From assembly GCA_964470195.1 (NCBI GenBank), contig CAYYBG010000005.1:13109-77108 (forward strand): a DNA stretch of 64,000 nt. The letters are read 5' to 3'. The notes beneath the pieces were generated by a model. That model was given only the letters and a program-made list of their open reading frames with translations, made no database searches and was not told the origin of the DNA. This stretch comes from RFPI01 sp964470195 (GTDB taxonomy: Bacteria > Pseudomonadota > Gammaproteobacteria > Burkholderiales > Methylophilaceae). The position numbers and the translations under genes are program-made. Shown piece by piece: positions 6,687-16,814 of this stretch; the stretch's first letter is position 1; the number at the start of each line of letters is the position of its first letter.

Positions 6687-9398
6687 TTATTTCAAAACAC
6701 CGTGACACTGTTTATATTTTTTACCAGACCCACAAGGGCAAGGGTCATTTCTACCTACTTTTATTCCATCCCGCTGGAATGGCGTTTGTTCATCCTGCTC
6801 TGGTTCACCAGCGAGCGCCGCGTCGAAGTCAGTATGTTGGTACTGCACATTTTCTAACTCAGTTGGTTTCTCAACCGCCTCGACATCGCGTTCATTTTGC
6901 ACTTTGACTTGCAAGGTCACTTGAGTGACTTCATGTTTAACGGTATTGAGTAAGTTCGCGAACAATTCAAAGGCTTCGCGTTTATATTCTTGTTTTGGAT
7001 TCTTCTGTGCATACGAGCGCAGATGAATGCCTTGGCGCAAATGGTCAAGCGCAGACAAGTGTTCGCGCCAATGCTGATCCAAACTTTGCAACATCACCGC
7101 ACGTTCAAATTGACGCAATACATCTGAGCTCGCTTGTTGTTCTTTGATTTGATATGCCTCATCGGCCGCTTGAAGAACCCTCTCACGCAGAGTTTCCTCA
7201 TGAAGCGAGGGATTATCTTGTAGCATTTGTTGCAGGGGTAAATGCAAATTAAACTCGGACTGTAACGCTTTCTCCAATCCAGAAACCTCCCACTGCTCCT
7301 CGACACTGCCTGGCGGAATATAAAGAGCAAACATATCGCTCAGCACGTCATCTCGCATTACTTTGATAGTTTCGCCAATATCAGTTGACTCGAGTAGTTC
7401 ATTACGTTGCTCATAAATCACCTTACGTTGATCATTCGCTACATCGTCATACTCTAATAACTGCTTACGTATATCGAAATTACGACCTTCCACTTTTCTT
7501 TGCGCATTTTCAATCGCACGCGTTACCCATGGATGTTCGATTGCTTCACCCTCAGGCATTTTCAGACGCTCCATAATGGCGGAGACACGATCCGAAGCAA
7601 ATATACGTAACAATTGATCTTCTAAAGACAAATAGAAGCGACTCGAGCCGTTGTCTCCTTGTCGGCCAGCTCGTCCTCGTAACTGATTATCAACCCGCCT
7701 AGACTCATGACGCTCGGTACCAATAATATGTAAGCCCCCTGCTTGCAAAACAGCTTGATTGCGCTGTTGCCACTCGCTACGAATTTTCTCAATAGAGGAC
7801 TGTTTTTCAGCTTCGCTGAGTTTTTCATTATTTTGTACTGCAATGATTTCAGAATCTGGATTTCCTCCCAGTACAATATCGGTACCACGACCCGCCATAT
7901 TGGTGGCAATGGTAATCATCGCTGGACGTCCAGCTTGCTCAATAATATGAGCCTCACGTTCATGTTGTTTGGCATTCAGCACTTGGTGGGGCAACTTAGC
8001 TTTATCAAGCAAAGCAGAAATTAATTCGGAATTTTCAATCGAAGTAGTCCCCACTAAAACGGGCTGACCACGTTGCTGACACTCTTTAATGTCCTCAATC
8101 ACCGCCTGATATTTCTCTTTAGCAGTGCGATAAACCTTATCCATATGATCAATACGACGGGTGTTTCTGTGGGTTGGAATGACCACCGTCTCTAAACCGT
8201 AAATTTGATTAAATTCATAGGCTTCAGTGTCTGCAGTACCGGTCATACCGCATAATTTGGTATACATACGGAAGTAATTTTGAAAGGTAATCGATGCCAG
8301 TGTTTGGTTCTCTTTTTGTATCTGCACCCCTTCTTTAGCCTCAACCGCTTGATGTAATCCATCAGACCAACGGCGTCCAGCCATCATGCGGCCGGTAAAT
8401 TCATCGACAATTACGATATCCCCATCTCGCACCACATAGTGTTGGTCACGATGAAAAAGATGATGTGCTCGTAATGAAGCGTACAAATGATGTACCAAAC
8501 TGATGCTAGAAGCATCGTATAAACTTGTCCCTGTCGCCAATAAACCAGATTGCTCCATCAGTTGTTCAGCATGCTCGTGACCCTGCTCAGACATAATCAC
8601 TTGACTGGCTTTTTCATCCACCCAGAAATCACCCTCGCCGTCTTCTAGTTCTTGACGCTTAAGCTTAAGCGCAATTTGATTCACTTGGGTATATAACTCA
8701 ACACTATCATCCGCCTGACCAGAGATGATTAATGGCGTACGCGCCTCGTCAATCAAAATAGAATCGACCTCATCTACCAAGGCAAAATTTAAACTTCTCT
8801 GCACCCTTTGCTCAGTGGAGTACACCATGTTATCGCGCAGATAATCAAAGCCGAATTCGTTGTTGGTACCATAGGTGATGTCTGCTGCGTAGGCAGCTTG
8901 TTTCATCTCGTGCGGCATTTGCGATAAATTCACACCCACCGTCAAACCGAGGAAACTATATAACTTCCCCATCCACTCAGCATCTCGTTTAGCCAAGTAA
9001 TCATTGACTGTGACAACATGCACTCCTTTACCACTTAATGCATTCAAATAGGCAGGTAAAGTAGCAACAAGAGTTTTACCCTCTCCGGTGCGCATTTCGG
9101 CAATTTTATTGGCATTCAGTACCATGCCACCCACTAGCTGCACATCAAAATGACGCATATTGAGAACTCTTCTACTCCCCTCTCGCACCACGGCGAAGGC
9201 TTCTGGTAGAAGTTTTTCAAGTGACTCACCTTGCTGATAACGCTGTTTGAATTGTTGTGTTTTTTCGCGTAATTGCTCATCTGAAAGCGCTTGCATATCA
9301 GGTTCCAAGGCATTAATGCGTTGTACCTGTTGCATATATTGTTTGACTAACCGGTCATTACGGCTACCAAAGATTTTTTTGAACAAGGTCGTGATCAT
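6687..9398 (-). CDS. secA: Preprotein translocase ATPase SecA
   Basis: SecA is the motor that drives unfolded preproteins through SecYEG. The 903-residue length is standard. NBD1 has Walker A in MRTGEGKT (about 103-110) and the LVDEVDSILIDEARTPLIISG block (about 206-226). NBD2 has the GTERHESRRVDNQLRGRAGRQGD segment. The C-terminal zinc and SecB-binding tail, CPCGSGKKYKQCHG, is intact. It is divergent from dciA across about 130 bases, which must hold both promoters. No SecM-like regulator is seen. Confidence 0.97.
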   Translation of the reverse strand: MITTLFKKIFGSRNDRLVKQYMQQVQRINALEPDMQALSDEQLREKTQQFKQRYQQGESLEKLLPEAFAVVREGSRRVLNMRHFDVQLVGGMVLNANKIAEMRTGEGKTLVATLPAYLNALSGKGVHVVTVNDYLAKRDAEWMGKLYSFLGLTVGVNLSQMPHEMKQAAYAADITYGTNNEFGFDYLRDNMVYSTEQRVQRSLNFALVDEVDSILIDEARTPLIISGQADDSVELYTQVNQIALKLKRQELEDGEGDFWVDEKASQVIMSEQGHEHAEQLMEQSGLLATGTSLYDASSISLVHHLYASLRAHHLFHRDQHYVVRDGDIVIVDEFTGRMMAGRRWSDGLHQAVEAKEGVQIQKENQTLASITFQNYFRMYTKLCGMTGTADTEAYEFNQIYGLETVVIPTHRNTRRIDHMDKVYRTAKEKYQAVIEDIKECQQRGQPVLVGTTSIENSELISALLDKAKLPHQVLNAKQHEREAHIIEQAGRPAMITIATNMAGRGTDIVLGGNPDSEIIAVQNNEKLSEAEKQSSIEKIRSEWQQRNQAVLQAGGLHIIGTERHESRRVDNQLRGRAGRQGDNGSSRFYLSLEDQLLRIFASDRVSAIMERLKMPEGEAIEHPWVTRAIENAQRKVEGRNFDIRKQLLEYDDVANDQRKVIYEQRNELLESTDIGETIKVMRDDVLSDMFALYIPPGSVEEQWEVSGLEKALQSEFNLHLPLQQMLQDNPSLHEETLRERVLQAADEAYQIKEQQASSDVLRQFERAVMLQSLDQHWREHLSALDHLRQGIHLRSYAQKNPKQEYKREAFELFANLLNTVKHEVTQVTLQVKVQNERDVEAVEKPTELENVQYQHTDFDAALAGEPEQDEQTPFQRDGIKVGRNDPCPCGSGKKYKQCHGVLK

Positions 9399-9531
9399 AA
9401 ATAATTACCAGAATTGAATACCGGCGTTTAGCTGATTCCCAGAAAAGAGGGATCAGGCCAAAACATAGTTAATGTTAAAAAAATGCGTAAAATACAATCT
9501 GCTTTCGCTCGTTTATTGCGCGAATCAAAAA

Positions 9532-10014
9532 ATGCGCAATTTTACCATAAGCCCTTTATATAAACAGACAATTACTCAATCAGACCCACTGAAACGCATG
9601 CAAAAATTAAAATCCATTTTGGCCAGTAATCCGACGCTCAGTCCATTAGCCGAGCTTACTCAGGCACAACTTAACATCGAGCGAGCATGGGCTAGAGTAG
9701 TCCCCAGTGAATTAGCCGATTTTTGTCAGGTTGGGGCTTTGCAAAACAAACGTTTGACTGTACTGGTTGCGAATAATGCGATAGCTGCCAAAATTAAATT
9801 TTTAATGCCTTCATTGATTATTAGCCTACGTGCTGAAAATCTGGTGGTGAGCACAATTAAGATTCAATTACTCAGTTTGCCCAACACTGGCAAAACTTCG
9901 CCACAACGCAGTCTGCCTAAACAAGGCGCACAAGCCTTGCAACAATTTGCTGAACAACTGGATTCTCCATTAGCTGATCAAATCCGTCATTTTCTAGCCA
10001 ACGCAAAAAAATAA
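9532..10014 (+). CDS. dciA: DciA (DUF721) replicative helicase loader/operator
   Basis: The DUF721/DciA domain (KH-like) is seen in IERAWARVVPSELADFCQVGALQNKRLTVLV and the following region. DciA is the ancestral DnaB helicase operator in bacteria without DnaC. Beta-type neighbours (secA divergent) fit. The start is uncertain: in-frame starts exist at 9472, 9532 and 9598, none with a strong ribosome site. I take 9532, which gives 160 residues; similarity begins about residue 25. A bidirectional terminator follows at 10010. Confidence 0.8.
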   Translation: MRNFTISPLYKQTITQSDPLKRMQKLKSILASNPTLSPLAELTQAQLNIERAWARVVPSELADFCQVGALQNKRLTVLVANNAIAAKIKFLMPSLIISLRAENLVVSTIKIQLLSLPNTGKTSPQRSLPKQGAQALQQFAEQLDSPLADQIRHFLANAKK

Positions 10015-10038
10015 AGCCCGCATACACGGGCTTTATTT
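10009..10038. terminator. Bidirectional terminator between dciA and hppA
   Basis: An 11-bp stem, AATAAAGCCCG-CATACA-CGGGCTTTATT, with A-rich and T-rich flanks on both sides. It can terminate dciA on the plus strand and hppA on the minus strand. Confidence 0.85.
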
Positions 10039-10073
10039 GGTTGGACAAGATTTTTTTACCTTGTCTATCAGAA

Positions 10074-12104
10074 TTACAACATCGGAATAATCAATAAAGC
10101 AACGATATTAATAATCTTGATTAATGGGTTAACTGCAGGTCCTGCAGTATCTTTATATGGATCGCCTACGGTATCCCCAGTTACCGCAGCCTTGTGTGCC
10201 TCAGAGCCTTTACCGCCGAAATTACCGTCCTCGATATATTTCTTGGCATTGTCCCAAGCACCGCCACCTGTGGTCATGGAGATCGCTACAAACAGACCTG
10301 TGACAATTGTCCCAATCAACAAGCCACCTAATGCTTCTGCACCTAAACATTTACCGACAATGATAGGAACAGCTACTGGTAACAAAGAAGGAATAATCAT
10401 TTCCTTAATCGCAGATTTAGTCAGCATATCTACTGCGCGTGAATAATCTGGCTTGGCTTTACCCGTCATGATTCCTTTTATTTCTTTGAATTGACGACGT
10501 ACTTCAATCACCACGGAAGAGGCTGCGCGACCAACTGCTTCCATCGCCATCGCACCAAATAAATAAGGAATCATGCCACCAATAAACAAACCAATAATCA
10601 CCTTGTAATTGGACAAACTAAAATCAGCAGTGATGTTGTAATGGCCTAAGTTATGGGTAAAGTCAGCAAACAATACAATTGCTGCCAAACCAGCAGAACC
10701 AATAGCATAGCCTTTGGTAACTGCTTTAGTGGTATTGCCTACTGCGTCTAATGGGTCGGTAATGTTACGGATTTTCGCTGGCAACTGTGCCATTTCTGCG
10801 ACACCGCCTGCGTTATCAGTAATAGGGCCATAGGCATCGAGTGCAACAATAATCCCAGCCATTGATAACATCGCAGTCGCCGCGACAGCAATTCCGTACA
10901 AACCTGCCAGCCCAAAAGAAGCCCAAATACCTAAACAGATAACCAATACTGGTGCAGCGGTAGATTTCATTGAAACGCCCAAACCAGCAATCATATTCGT
11001 CGCATGACCGGTGGTGCAGGATTGAGCGATATGACGGACAGGGGCATACTCAGTCGCGGTATAGTATTCAGTAATCACTACCATTGCGGCCGTAACCCCC
11101 AAACCGACTAATGCTGCATAGAAAATATTCATAGCAGATACTTCAGCACCATCAATCGTGATACCTGTCATCATATCCATCGTGACATAGTAGAAGGCTA
11201 CAGCTGACAATGCTCCAGCCACAATCAGACCTCGATATAAGGCGTTCATCACACGTCCACCATCTTTAACTTTCACAAAGAAAGTACTGATCACAGAAGC
11301 TAAAATGGAAACACCTCCTAGTACCAAAGGATACAGCAAAGCATTTTCGTTATCTGGAATTAGCAATGCACCCAATACCATGGTGGCGATAATAGTAACG
11401 GCATAGGTTTCGAATAAATCAGCCGCCATCCCTGCACAGTCGCCGACATTATCACCGACGTTATCGGCAATCACTGCAGGATTGCGTGGATCATCTTCAG
11501 GAATTCCTGCTTCTACCTTGCCGACTAAGTCAGCGCCAACATCAGCCCCCTTGGTAAAGATACCCCCACCTAGACGAGCAAAGATAGAAATCAGCGAGCT
11601 ACCAAAAGCAAACCCGACCAATGAACCTGTATCCACTGCAGTACCAGCAGGCGTTTGGCTAACGAGATAAGCGTAAAAACCCGCTACTCCTAACAAACCC
11701 AAGCCTACAACCAGCATGCCAGTAATTGCGCCACCTCGGAAAGCGACTTGCAAAGCGGCATTAATACCGTTATGGGCTGCTTGCGCGGTACGCAGATTAG
11801 AACGTACAGAAATATTCATCCCAATATATCCTGCCACGCCTGATAATACCGCCCCCACTAGGAAACCCAGTGCTGTAAGCTGATTCAGTCCAAGCCAAAT
11901 CGCAATAAACAGCACAATACCGACAATGGCTATCGTTCGATATTGACGGTTTAAATAGGCTGATGCGCCTTGTTGAATTGCGGCAGCAATTTCGCGCATG
12001 CGCTCATTACCAGTCGCCTGAGATAAAACCCACTTAATTGTAAGTGCTCCATAAAGCAAGGCTACAACTGCACAGCCAAGAGCAAGTAAAAGACTCTGTG
12101 ACAT
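10074..12104 (-). CDS. hppA: K+-independent membrane proton-pumping pyrophosphatase
   Basis: HppA couples pyrophosphate hydrolysis to proton export across the cytoplasmic membrane. The 676-residue protein has about 15-16 hydrophobic segments. The catalytic loop is visible as DVGADLVGKVE followed by the Asp-rich EDDPRNPAVIADNVGDNVGD run. The GNTTKA motif carries Lys where K+-dependent enzymes have Ala, so it should be the K+-independent H+ pump (family knowledge). The GGAWDNAKK and DTVGDPYKDTAGP segments are also present. It is monocistronic, between the 10010 terminator and a 246-base gap below ppa. Confidence 0.96.
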   Translation of the reverse strand: MSQSLLLALGCAVVALLYGALTIKWVLSQATGNERMREIAAAIQQGASAYLNRQYRTIAIVGIVLFIAIWLGLNQLTALGFLVGAVLSGVAGYIGMNISVRSNLRTAQAAHNGINAALQVAFRGGAITGMLVVGLGLLGVAGFYAYLVSQTPAGTAVDTGSLVGFAFGSSLISIFARLGGGIFTKGADVGADLVGKVEAGIPEDDPRNPAVIADNVGDNVGDCAGMAADLFETYAVTIIATMVLGALLIPDNENALLYPLVLGGVSILASVISTFFVKVKDGGRVMNALYRGLIVAGALSAVAFYYVTMDMMTGITIDGAEVSAMNIFYAALVGLGVTAAMVVITEYYTATEYAPVRHIAQSCTTGHATNMIAGLGVSMKSTAAPVLVICLGIWASFGLAGLYGIAVAATAMLSMAGIIVALDAYGPITDNAGGVAEMAQLPAKIRNITDPLDAVGNTTKAVTKGYAIGSAGLAAIVLFADFTHNLGHYNITADFSLSNYKVIIGLFIGGMIPYLFGAMAMEAVGRAASSVVIEVRRQFKEIKGIMTGKAKPDYSRAVDMLTKSAIKEMIIPSLLPVAVPIIVGKCLGAEALGGLLIGTIVTGLFVAISMTTGGGAWDNAKKYIEDGNFGGKGSEAHKAAVTGDTVGDPYKDTAGPAVNPLIKIINIVALLIIPML

Positions 12105-12306
12105 TGTTACTCTCCTATATTATTTTGAGAATTATTGCGTATTACCTTAGAACTTCAAGAAACTAAAACTTGTTTACTACTTCATTACGAATTGCAAACT
12201 ACTTAAATCAATAGGTAGTGTCTGCTAGATTAAACCAAAACAAGATATTGGGAAAGCTTATTGCTGGCTTGTTGAATAATATGGCGAGGATCGCTAATTC
12301 CCAGAC

Positions 12307-12335
12307 AAAAAAAAATCCCGCTAGGCGAGATTTTA
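12307..12335 (-). terminator. Intrinsic terminator after ppa
   Basis: On the minus strand AAATCTCGC-CTA-GCGGGATTT (one G-T wobble) runs into a long T tract. It separates ppa from hppA. The rest of the gap, 12105-12306, is AT-rich and presumably holds the hppA promoter; I see no other structure in it. Confidence 0.8.
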
Positions 12336-12350
12336 TTGGGTAAAAGAAAC

Positions 12351-12899
12351 TCAGAATTGTGGTTTATCATCGCTATCTTGATAACGTTTGATGCCATTAA
12401 TGATTTCTTGTTTGGCTTCCTCTATGCCTTTCCAGCCATCAATTTTTACCCACTTACCTTTATCCAAATCTTTGTAGTGCTCAAAGAAGTGGGCAATGAT
12501 ATTTAAACGCCATTCAGAGACATCGCTATATTTTTGTAGATGTTTGTATAATCCACATACTTTATCAATTGGCACCGCTAATACTTTTGCATCAGGACCT
12601 GCCTCATCCGTCATCATCAACACACCGAGAGGGCGACAGCGCACCACCACTCCTGGAATCAATGGCACTGGGGTAATCACCAATACATCAACTGGATCTC
12701 CATCTTCTGAGAGCGTATGAGGGATGTAGCCATAGTTACATGGGTATTGCATAGAAGTGCCCATAAAGCGATCAACAAAAATCGCTCCACTTTCTTTGTC
12801 AACCTCATATTTGACTGGGTCTCCTTGCATAGGAATTTCGATAACTACATTGAAATCATTTGGAATATCTTTGCCGCTAGGCACATTCATTAAAGCCAC
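12351..12899 (-). CDS. ppa: Soluble inorganic pyrophosphatase, class I
   Basis: Family I PPase hydrolyses cytosolic pyrophosphate to phosphate with Mg2+. The signature DGDPVDVLV (about residues 66-74) with its catalytic aspartates is intact, as is YPCNYGYIP (about 52-60). Length is 182. It lies beside the gene for the membrane pyrophosphatase, so the cell can either dissipate pyrophosphate or conserve its energy. It is preceded by can on the same strand with a 23-base gap, so it may share the purC-can transcript. Confidence 0.95.
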   Translation of the reverse strand: MALMNVPSGKDIPNDFNVVIEIPMQGDPVKYEVDKESGAIFVDRFMGTSMQYPCNYGYIPHTLSEDGDPVDVLVITPVPLIPGVVVRCRPLGVLMMTDEAGPDAKVLAVPIDKVCGLYKHLQKYSDVSEWRLNIIAHFFEHYKDLDKGKWVKIDGWKGIEEAKQEIINGIKRYQDSDDKPQF

Positions 12900-12922
12900 A
12901 ATATTTACCTTTTAAATACTAA

Positions 12923-13555
12923 TTAAGAAACTTGTTTAAATTGTTTGTTATGCTGGTCGAAAACTGACATTGCGCCATCTTCGATATCAAAATACCAGCC
13001 ATGTAAAGTCAAATTACCTTTTGCAAGACGCGCTTGGATAAATGGAAATGTTGCAAGATTTTCTAAAGAAACGACAATCGCTTCACGCTCACAATTACAC
13101 AGAAATTCAAGCTGATCTTGCATACCTTGATGTTGCTGCACTCTTTGCATGGCAGGCTGAGCAATACTCATCCAAGGTTTTACAAATTCGCTATCATTTC
13201 CTTCATGAATACCTTGAGCTAGGACCTTAATTCCACCACAATACTTATGTCCCATCACGATGATATTTTCTACATTCAAGCTACATACACCGAATTCCAA
13301 TGCAGCACTAACGCCATGATAGCCACCGCCTTTTTCATAAGGAGGAACTAAGTTGGCCACATTACGCACTACAAACAAATCACCAGGCTTGGCATTCATG
13401 ACAATGGCAGGATCGACGCGCGAATCTGAGCAAGCGATTACTAAAGTACTTGGGTTTTGGCCCTGACTGAGAGTAGCAAAAAGAGCTTGATTAGCAAGAA
13501 AATAATCCTGGTGAAATTGATGAAATCCAGCGATGAGTTGTTTGATATCGCTCAT
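12923..13555 (-). CDS. can: Beta-class carbonic anhydrase
   Basis: The enzyme interconverts CO2 and bicarbonate. The zinc site of beta enzymes is visible: Cys with Asp-Arg in ACSDSRVDP (about residues 41-49), and His and Cys in GHKYCGG (about 102-108). Length is 210, normal for the family. It overlaps purC by four bases (ATGA). Bicarbonate is used by purine and pyrimidine synthesis and anaplerotic carboxylases, which could explain coupling to purC. No signal peptide, so it is cytosolic. Confidence 0.93.
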   Translation of the reverse strand: MSDIKQLIAGFHQFHQDYFLANQALFATLSQGQNPSTLVIACSDSRVDPAIVMNAKPGDLFVVRNVANLVPPYEKGGGYHGVSAALEFGVCSLNVENIIVMGHKYCGGIKVLAQGIHEGNDSEFVKPWMSIAQPAMQRVQQHQGMQDQLEFLCNCEREAIVVSLENLATFPFIQARLAKGNLTLHGWYFDIEDGAMSVFDQHNKQFKQVS

Positions 13556-14466
13556 AAATCTTGCTTATTCAATTGAAATTGTTGACCAGTTAATTGATGG
13601 TAGGCTTGGTGATATTTTTCACTGGTTTTTGCCGCCACATCGCTAGGCAATGATGGCGCTGGGGGCTGCTTATTCCAAGCAGAGGACTCTAACCAATCGC
13701 GAACATATTGCTTGTCATAACTCGGTGGGTTTTTGCCAACCTGATATTGATCAGCAGGCCAGAAACGAGAGGAATCCGGGGTCAACACTTCATCAATTAA
13801 ATAAAGCTGGCCTTGATCATCTAAGCCAAATTCGAATTTTGTATCAGCGATAATAATGCCACGAGTGAGCGCATACGCAGATGCTTCTGAATATAATTGT
13901 AAACTCACTTGAGCTACTTGCCGCGCCAAGTCCTCCCCCAACAATTCAGCACAACGGGCTAGGCTAATATTCTCATCATGATCGCCTACAGCAGCTTTAC
14001 TCGATGGGGTAAATAATGCATGGGGTAATTTTTCAGCCTCACGTAATCCAGCCGGTAAATCGATGCCACATACTGATCCTGTTTGCTGATACTCTTTCCA
14101 GCCACTGCCCACCAGATAGCCTCGGACTATGGCTTCTATAGGCAAGGGTTTAAGCTTGCGCACCACCATAGCTCGCCCAGCTAATTGGGCACGTTCTTGT
14201 GGATCTTTAACCACACTAGCAGGATCTATACTCGTCAAATGATTGGGGATAATATGACCCAAACGCGCAAACCAAAAATTGGAAATTTGGGTCAGCAAGG
14301 CGCCTTTATTGGGGATAGGGGTGGGCAAAATTACATCAAAAGCGGATAAGCGATCACTTGCAATCAACAACATATGATTCTGATCGATATCATAGATGTC
14401 ACGCACCTTTCCGCGATGCAACAAAGGTAAACTTTTGATATCAGATTGTATGATATTGGTAGACAA
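13552..14466 (-). CDS. purC: Phosphoribosylaminoimidazole-succinocarboxamide synthase
   Basis: PurC joins aspartate to CAIR with ATP to make SAICAR in purine synthesis. Family segments include RGKVRDIYDI (about 18-27), LLIASDRLSAFDVILPTPIPNKG, and IIADTKFEFGLD followed by LIDEVLTPDSSRFWP. The 304-residue length is the longer, betaproteobacterial/yeast-like type. It overlaps can by four bases and lies 106 bases downstream of pgk; that gap shows no clear terminator, so read-through from gap-pgk is possible. Confidence 0.95.
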   Translation of the reverse strand: MSTNIIQSDIKSLPLLHRGKVRDIYDIDQNHMLLIASDRLSAFDVILPTPIPNKGALLTQISNFWFARLGHIIPNHLTSIDPASVVKDPQERAQLAGRAMVVRKLKPLPIEAIVRGYLVGSGWKEYQQTGSVCGIDLPAGLREAEKLPHALFTPSSKAAVGDHDENISLARCAELLGEDLARQVAQVSLQLYSEASAYALTRGIIIADTKFEFGLDDQGQLYLIDEVLTPDSSRFWPADQYQVGKNPPSYDKQYVRDWLESSAWNKQPPAPSLPSDVAAKTSEKYHQAYHQLTGQQFQLNKQDL

Positions 14467-14572
14467 ATTGAATCCTAATGTAAATCTAGGTTAAAGCAAA
14501 AATTAACATTATACCTGAGCTAGTAGTAGGCACAGCTGGCACTTTTACCAGTGACGTCTTGATCAACAAAAA

Positions 14573-15763
14573 TCAACGCTTGGTTTGTATAGCACGCTGC
14601 TCCAGGATATCCACAGCAGGTAATTTCTTGCCCTCAAGAAACTCCAAGAAAGCTCCCCCAGCAGTCGAGATATAAGACACCTTGTCATAAATATCGTATT
14701 TTTGAATGGCGGCTATTGTATCGCCACCGCCAGCGAGAGTGAAAGCTGGAGTATTGGCTATCGCCTGCGCTATTGCTTGAGTACCATGGCCAAATTGATC
14801 AAATTCAAAGACCCCCAAAGGTCCATTCCATAACACAGTCCCGGCTTTCATAATAATGTCTACCAGCACTTTGACAGATTGCGGACCGATATCAAAAATC
14901 ATATCGTCACTTTCAATCTCAGCGACACTTTTACTGTTTGCCTTAGCATCGGAGGCAAATTGCTTTGCTGTCACCACGTCCACCGCCATCGGAACCGCCG
15001 CACCGCGCTGGGACATTTTTTCTATGAGTTGTCGTGCCGTGTCTAACAAATCGTCTTCGCACAATGATTTGCCAATTTCAGCGCCATTGGCTTTTAAAAA
15101 GGTATTGGCTATCCCACCACCCACAATCAGTTGATCAACCTTTTCTGACAAACTCTCTAAAACAGTGAGTTTAGTAGACACTTTGGATCCGCCAACAATT
15201 GCTACTAAAGGACGTGCTGGGTTCGTCAGCGCTTTGCCTAAGGCATCCAATTCTTGCATCAGTAAAAAGCCTGCTGCTGCGACTGGTGCAAATTTCGCTA
15301 TCCCGTGGGTAGAGGCCTCTGCACGATGTGCAGTTCCAAACGCATCCATGACAAAAATATCGCATAACTTGGCATAAGCTTGCGCAGTGTTGTCGAGATT
15401 TTTTTTCTCCCCCACATTAAAGCGGCAATTTTCCAGTAGCACTAGTTCGCCGTTATCCACATGAAAATCGCCATTCACCCAATCTTTAATAAGCCTAACT
15501 GGACGATTTAATTTTTGGCTTAGCACATCCGCCACTGGTTTAAGGGAATTTTCCTCAGAATAAACCCCTTCTTCAGGACGACCTAAATGAGAGGTAACCA
15601 TCACTTTAGCACCCGCTTGTAGCGCATATTCAATGGTGCTTAGTGATGCGCTAATTCTTGCGTCTGAGCTCACTTTGCCGTCTTGCAAAGGAACATTCAA
15701 ATCAGCCCGAATAAATACCCGCTTGGCCGATAGATTCAAATCACTGATTCTGATGACAGACAT
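14573..15763 (-). CDS. pgk: Phosphoglycerate kinase
   Basis: Pgk interconverts 1,3-bisphosphoglycerate and 3-phosphoglycerate with ADP/ATP. Signature segments: RVFIRADLNVPL (about 14-25), TSHLGRPEEG, and LWNGPLGVFEF with GGGDTIAA near the C-terminus. The product is 396 residues. A GTG one codon upstream is possible, but the ATG at 15763 has a GGGAGAG site at good distance. It follows gap by ten bases and is certainly co-transcribed with it. Neither pyk nor fba follows, unlike the extended operons of many relatives. Confidence 0.96.
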   Translation of the reverse strand: MSVIRISDLNLSAKRVFIRADLNVPLQDGKVSSDARISASLSTIEYALQAGAKVMVTSHLGRPEEGVYSEENSLKPVADVLSQKLNRPVRLIKDWVNGDFHVDNGELVLLENCRFNVGEKKNLDNTAQAYAKLCDIFVMDAFGTAHRAEASTHGIAKFAPVAAAGFLLMQELDALGKALTNPARPLVAIVGGSKVSTKLTVLESLSEKVDQLIVGGGIANTFLKANGAEIGKSLCEDDLLDTARQLIEKMSQRGAAVPMAVDVVTAKQFASDAKANSKSVAEIESDDMIFDIGPQSVKVLVDIIMKAGTVLWNGPLGVFEFDQFGHGTQAIAQAIANTPAFTLAGGGDTIAAIQKYDIYDKVSYISTAGGAFLEFLEGKKLPAVDILEQRAIQTKR

Positions 15764-15773
15764 CACGCTCTCC

Positions 15774-16775
15774 CTAGGCTACGTAACGTGCCAAACGTAA
15801 TAAATTACAACTATATCCATACTCATTGTCATACCATGCGACTACTTTTACAAAAGTTGGGTCCAACATAATTCCCGCTTCAGCATCAAATACCGAAGGA
15901 CATGATTCACCACGGAAATCAGTAGATACCAGCTTTTCATTAGTAAACCCAAGTACTCCTTGCATACTGCCATTGGCGGCACTGCGCATTGCATCTACGA
16001 TAGTGGCATAGTCAGTTGCTTGTTGTAACTCACAAGTTAAATCAACTACTGATACGTTTGAGGTTGGAATGCGGAAAGCCATCCCAGTTAGTTTATTATT
16101 CAAATCGGGAATCACTTTTCCCACTGCTTTGGCAGCCCCAGTAGAAGAGGGAATAATATTTTCCAGCATCGCTCGACCGCCACGCCAGTCTTTTTTAGAT
16201 TGTCCATCGACCGTTTTTTGCGACGCAGTTGCTGCATGAACAGTTGTCATTAAGCCACGTTTGATGCCAAAACAATCATGTAATACTTTTGCAACTGGAG
16301 CTAGCGCATTGGTGGTACATGACGCGGCAGAGATAATTGCCTGCCCTTGGTAGTTTAGATGATTGACCCCATACACAAACATGGGTGTGTCATCTTTACC
16401 TGGGGCAGATTGAATCACTTTTTTAGCACCTTGATCGATATGCGCCTGACAACTATCTAAAGTCAAAAAAGCACCGGTACACTCTGCTAAAACCTCTACC
16501 CCCAAATCAGCCCATGGGATATTGGCTGGCTCGCGCTCAAAAGTGAGCGCAATTCGTTTGCCATTGATCACCAGCGCATGACTCTCTACCTCTACTTTAG
16601 CTTTAAAACGCCCATGAACTGAATCGTACTTGAGCATATAAGCCATATATTCAGCGTCACTGCTGCCATTGATAGCAACAACCTCGAAATCTTCAAATTC
16701 TTTTTCTTGAAAGGCTGCTCGCAAAACCATACGACCGATACGGCCGAAGCCATTAATCCCTAATTTAACTGTCAT
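15774..16775 (-). CDS. gap: Glyceraldehyde-3-phosphate dehydrogenase, type I
   Basis: The enzyme oxidises glyceraldehyde 3-phosphate to 1,3-bisphosphoglycerate. The NAD-binding GINGFGRIGRMVLRA motif is at the N-terminus. The catalytic Cys is in SAASCTTNALAP (about residues 150-161), and WYDNEYGYS is near the C-terminus. Length is 333. Cofactor preference (NAD or NADP) cannot be settled by eye. It lies ten bases upstream of pgk and downstream of the tkt terminator, so it should have its own promoter in 16776-16820. Confidence 0.96.
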   Translation of the reverse strand: MTVKLGINGFGRIGRMVLRAAFQEKEFEDFEVVAINGSSDAEYMAYMLKYDSVHGRFKAKVEVESHALVINGKRIALTFEREPANIPWADLGVEVLAECTGAFLTLDSCQAHIDQGAKKVIQSAPGKDDTPMFVYGVNHLNYQGQAIISAASCTTNALAPVAKVLHDCFGIKRGLMTTVHAATASQKTVDGQSKKDWRGGRAMLENIIPSSTGAAKAVGKVIPDLNNKLTGMAFRIPTSNVSVVDLTCELQQATDYATIVDAMRSAANGSMQGVLGFTNEKLVSTDFRGESCPSVFDAEAGIMLDPTFVKVVAWYDNEYGYSCNLLRLARYVA

Positions 16776-16814
16776 GATTTAACTTTCGCTTTTTAAAACT
16801 TCGCATATTGCATA

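Noticed and set aside
6474..6907. Plus-strand open frames across DUF1289 and the end of secA
   Set aside because: They lie antisense to clear genes, have no family similarity and lack a good ribosome site.
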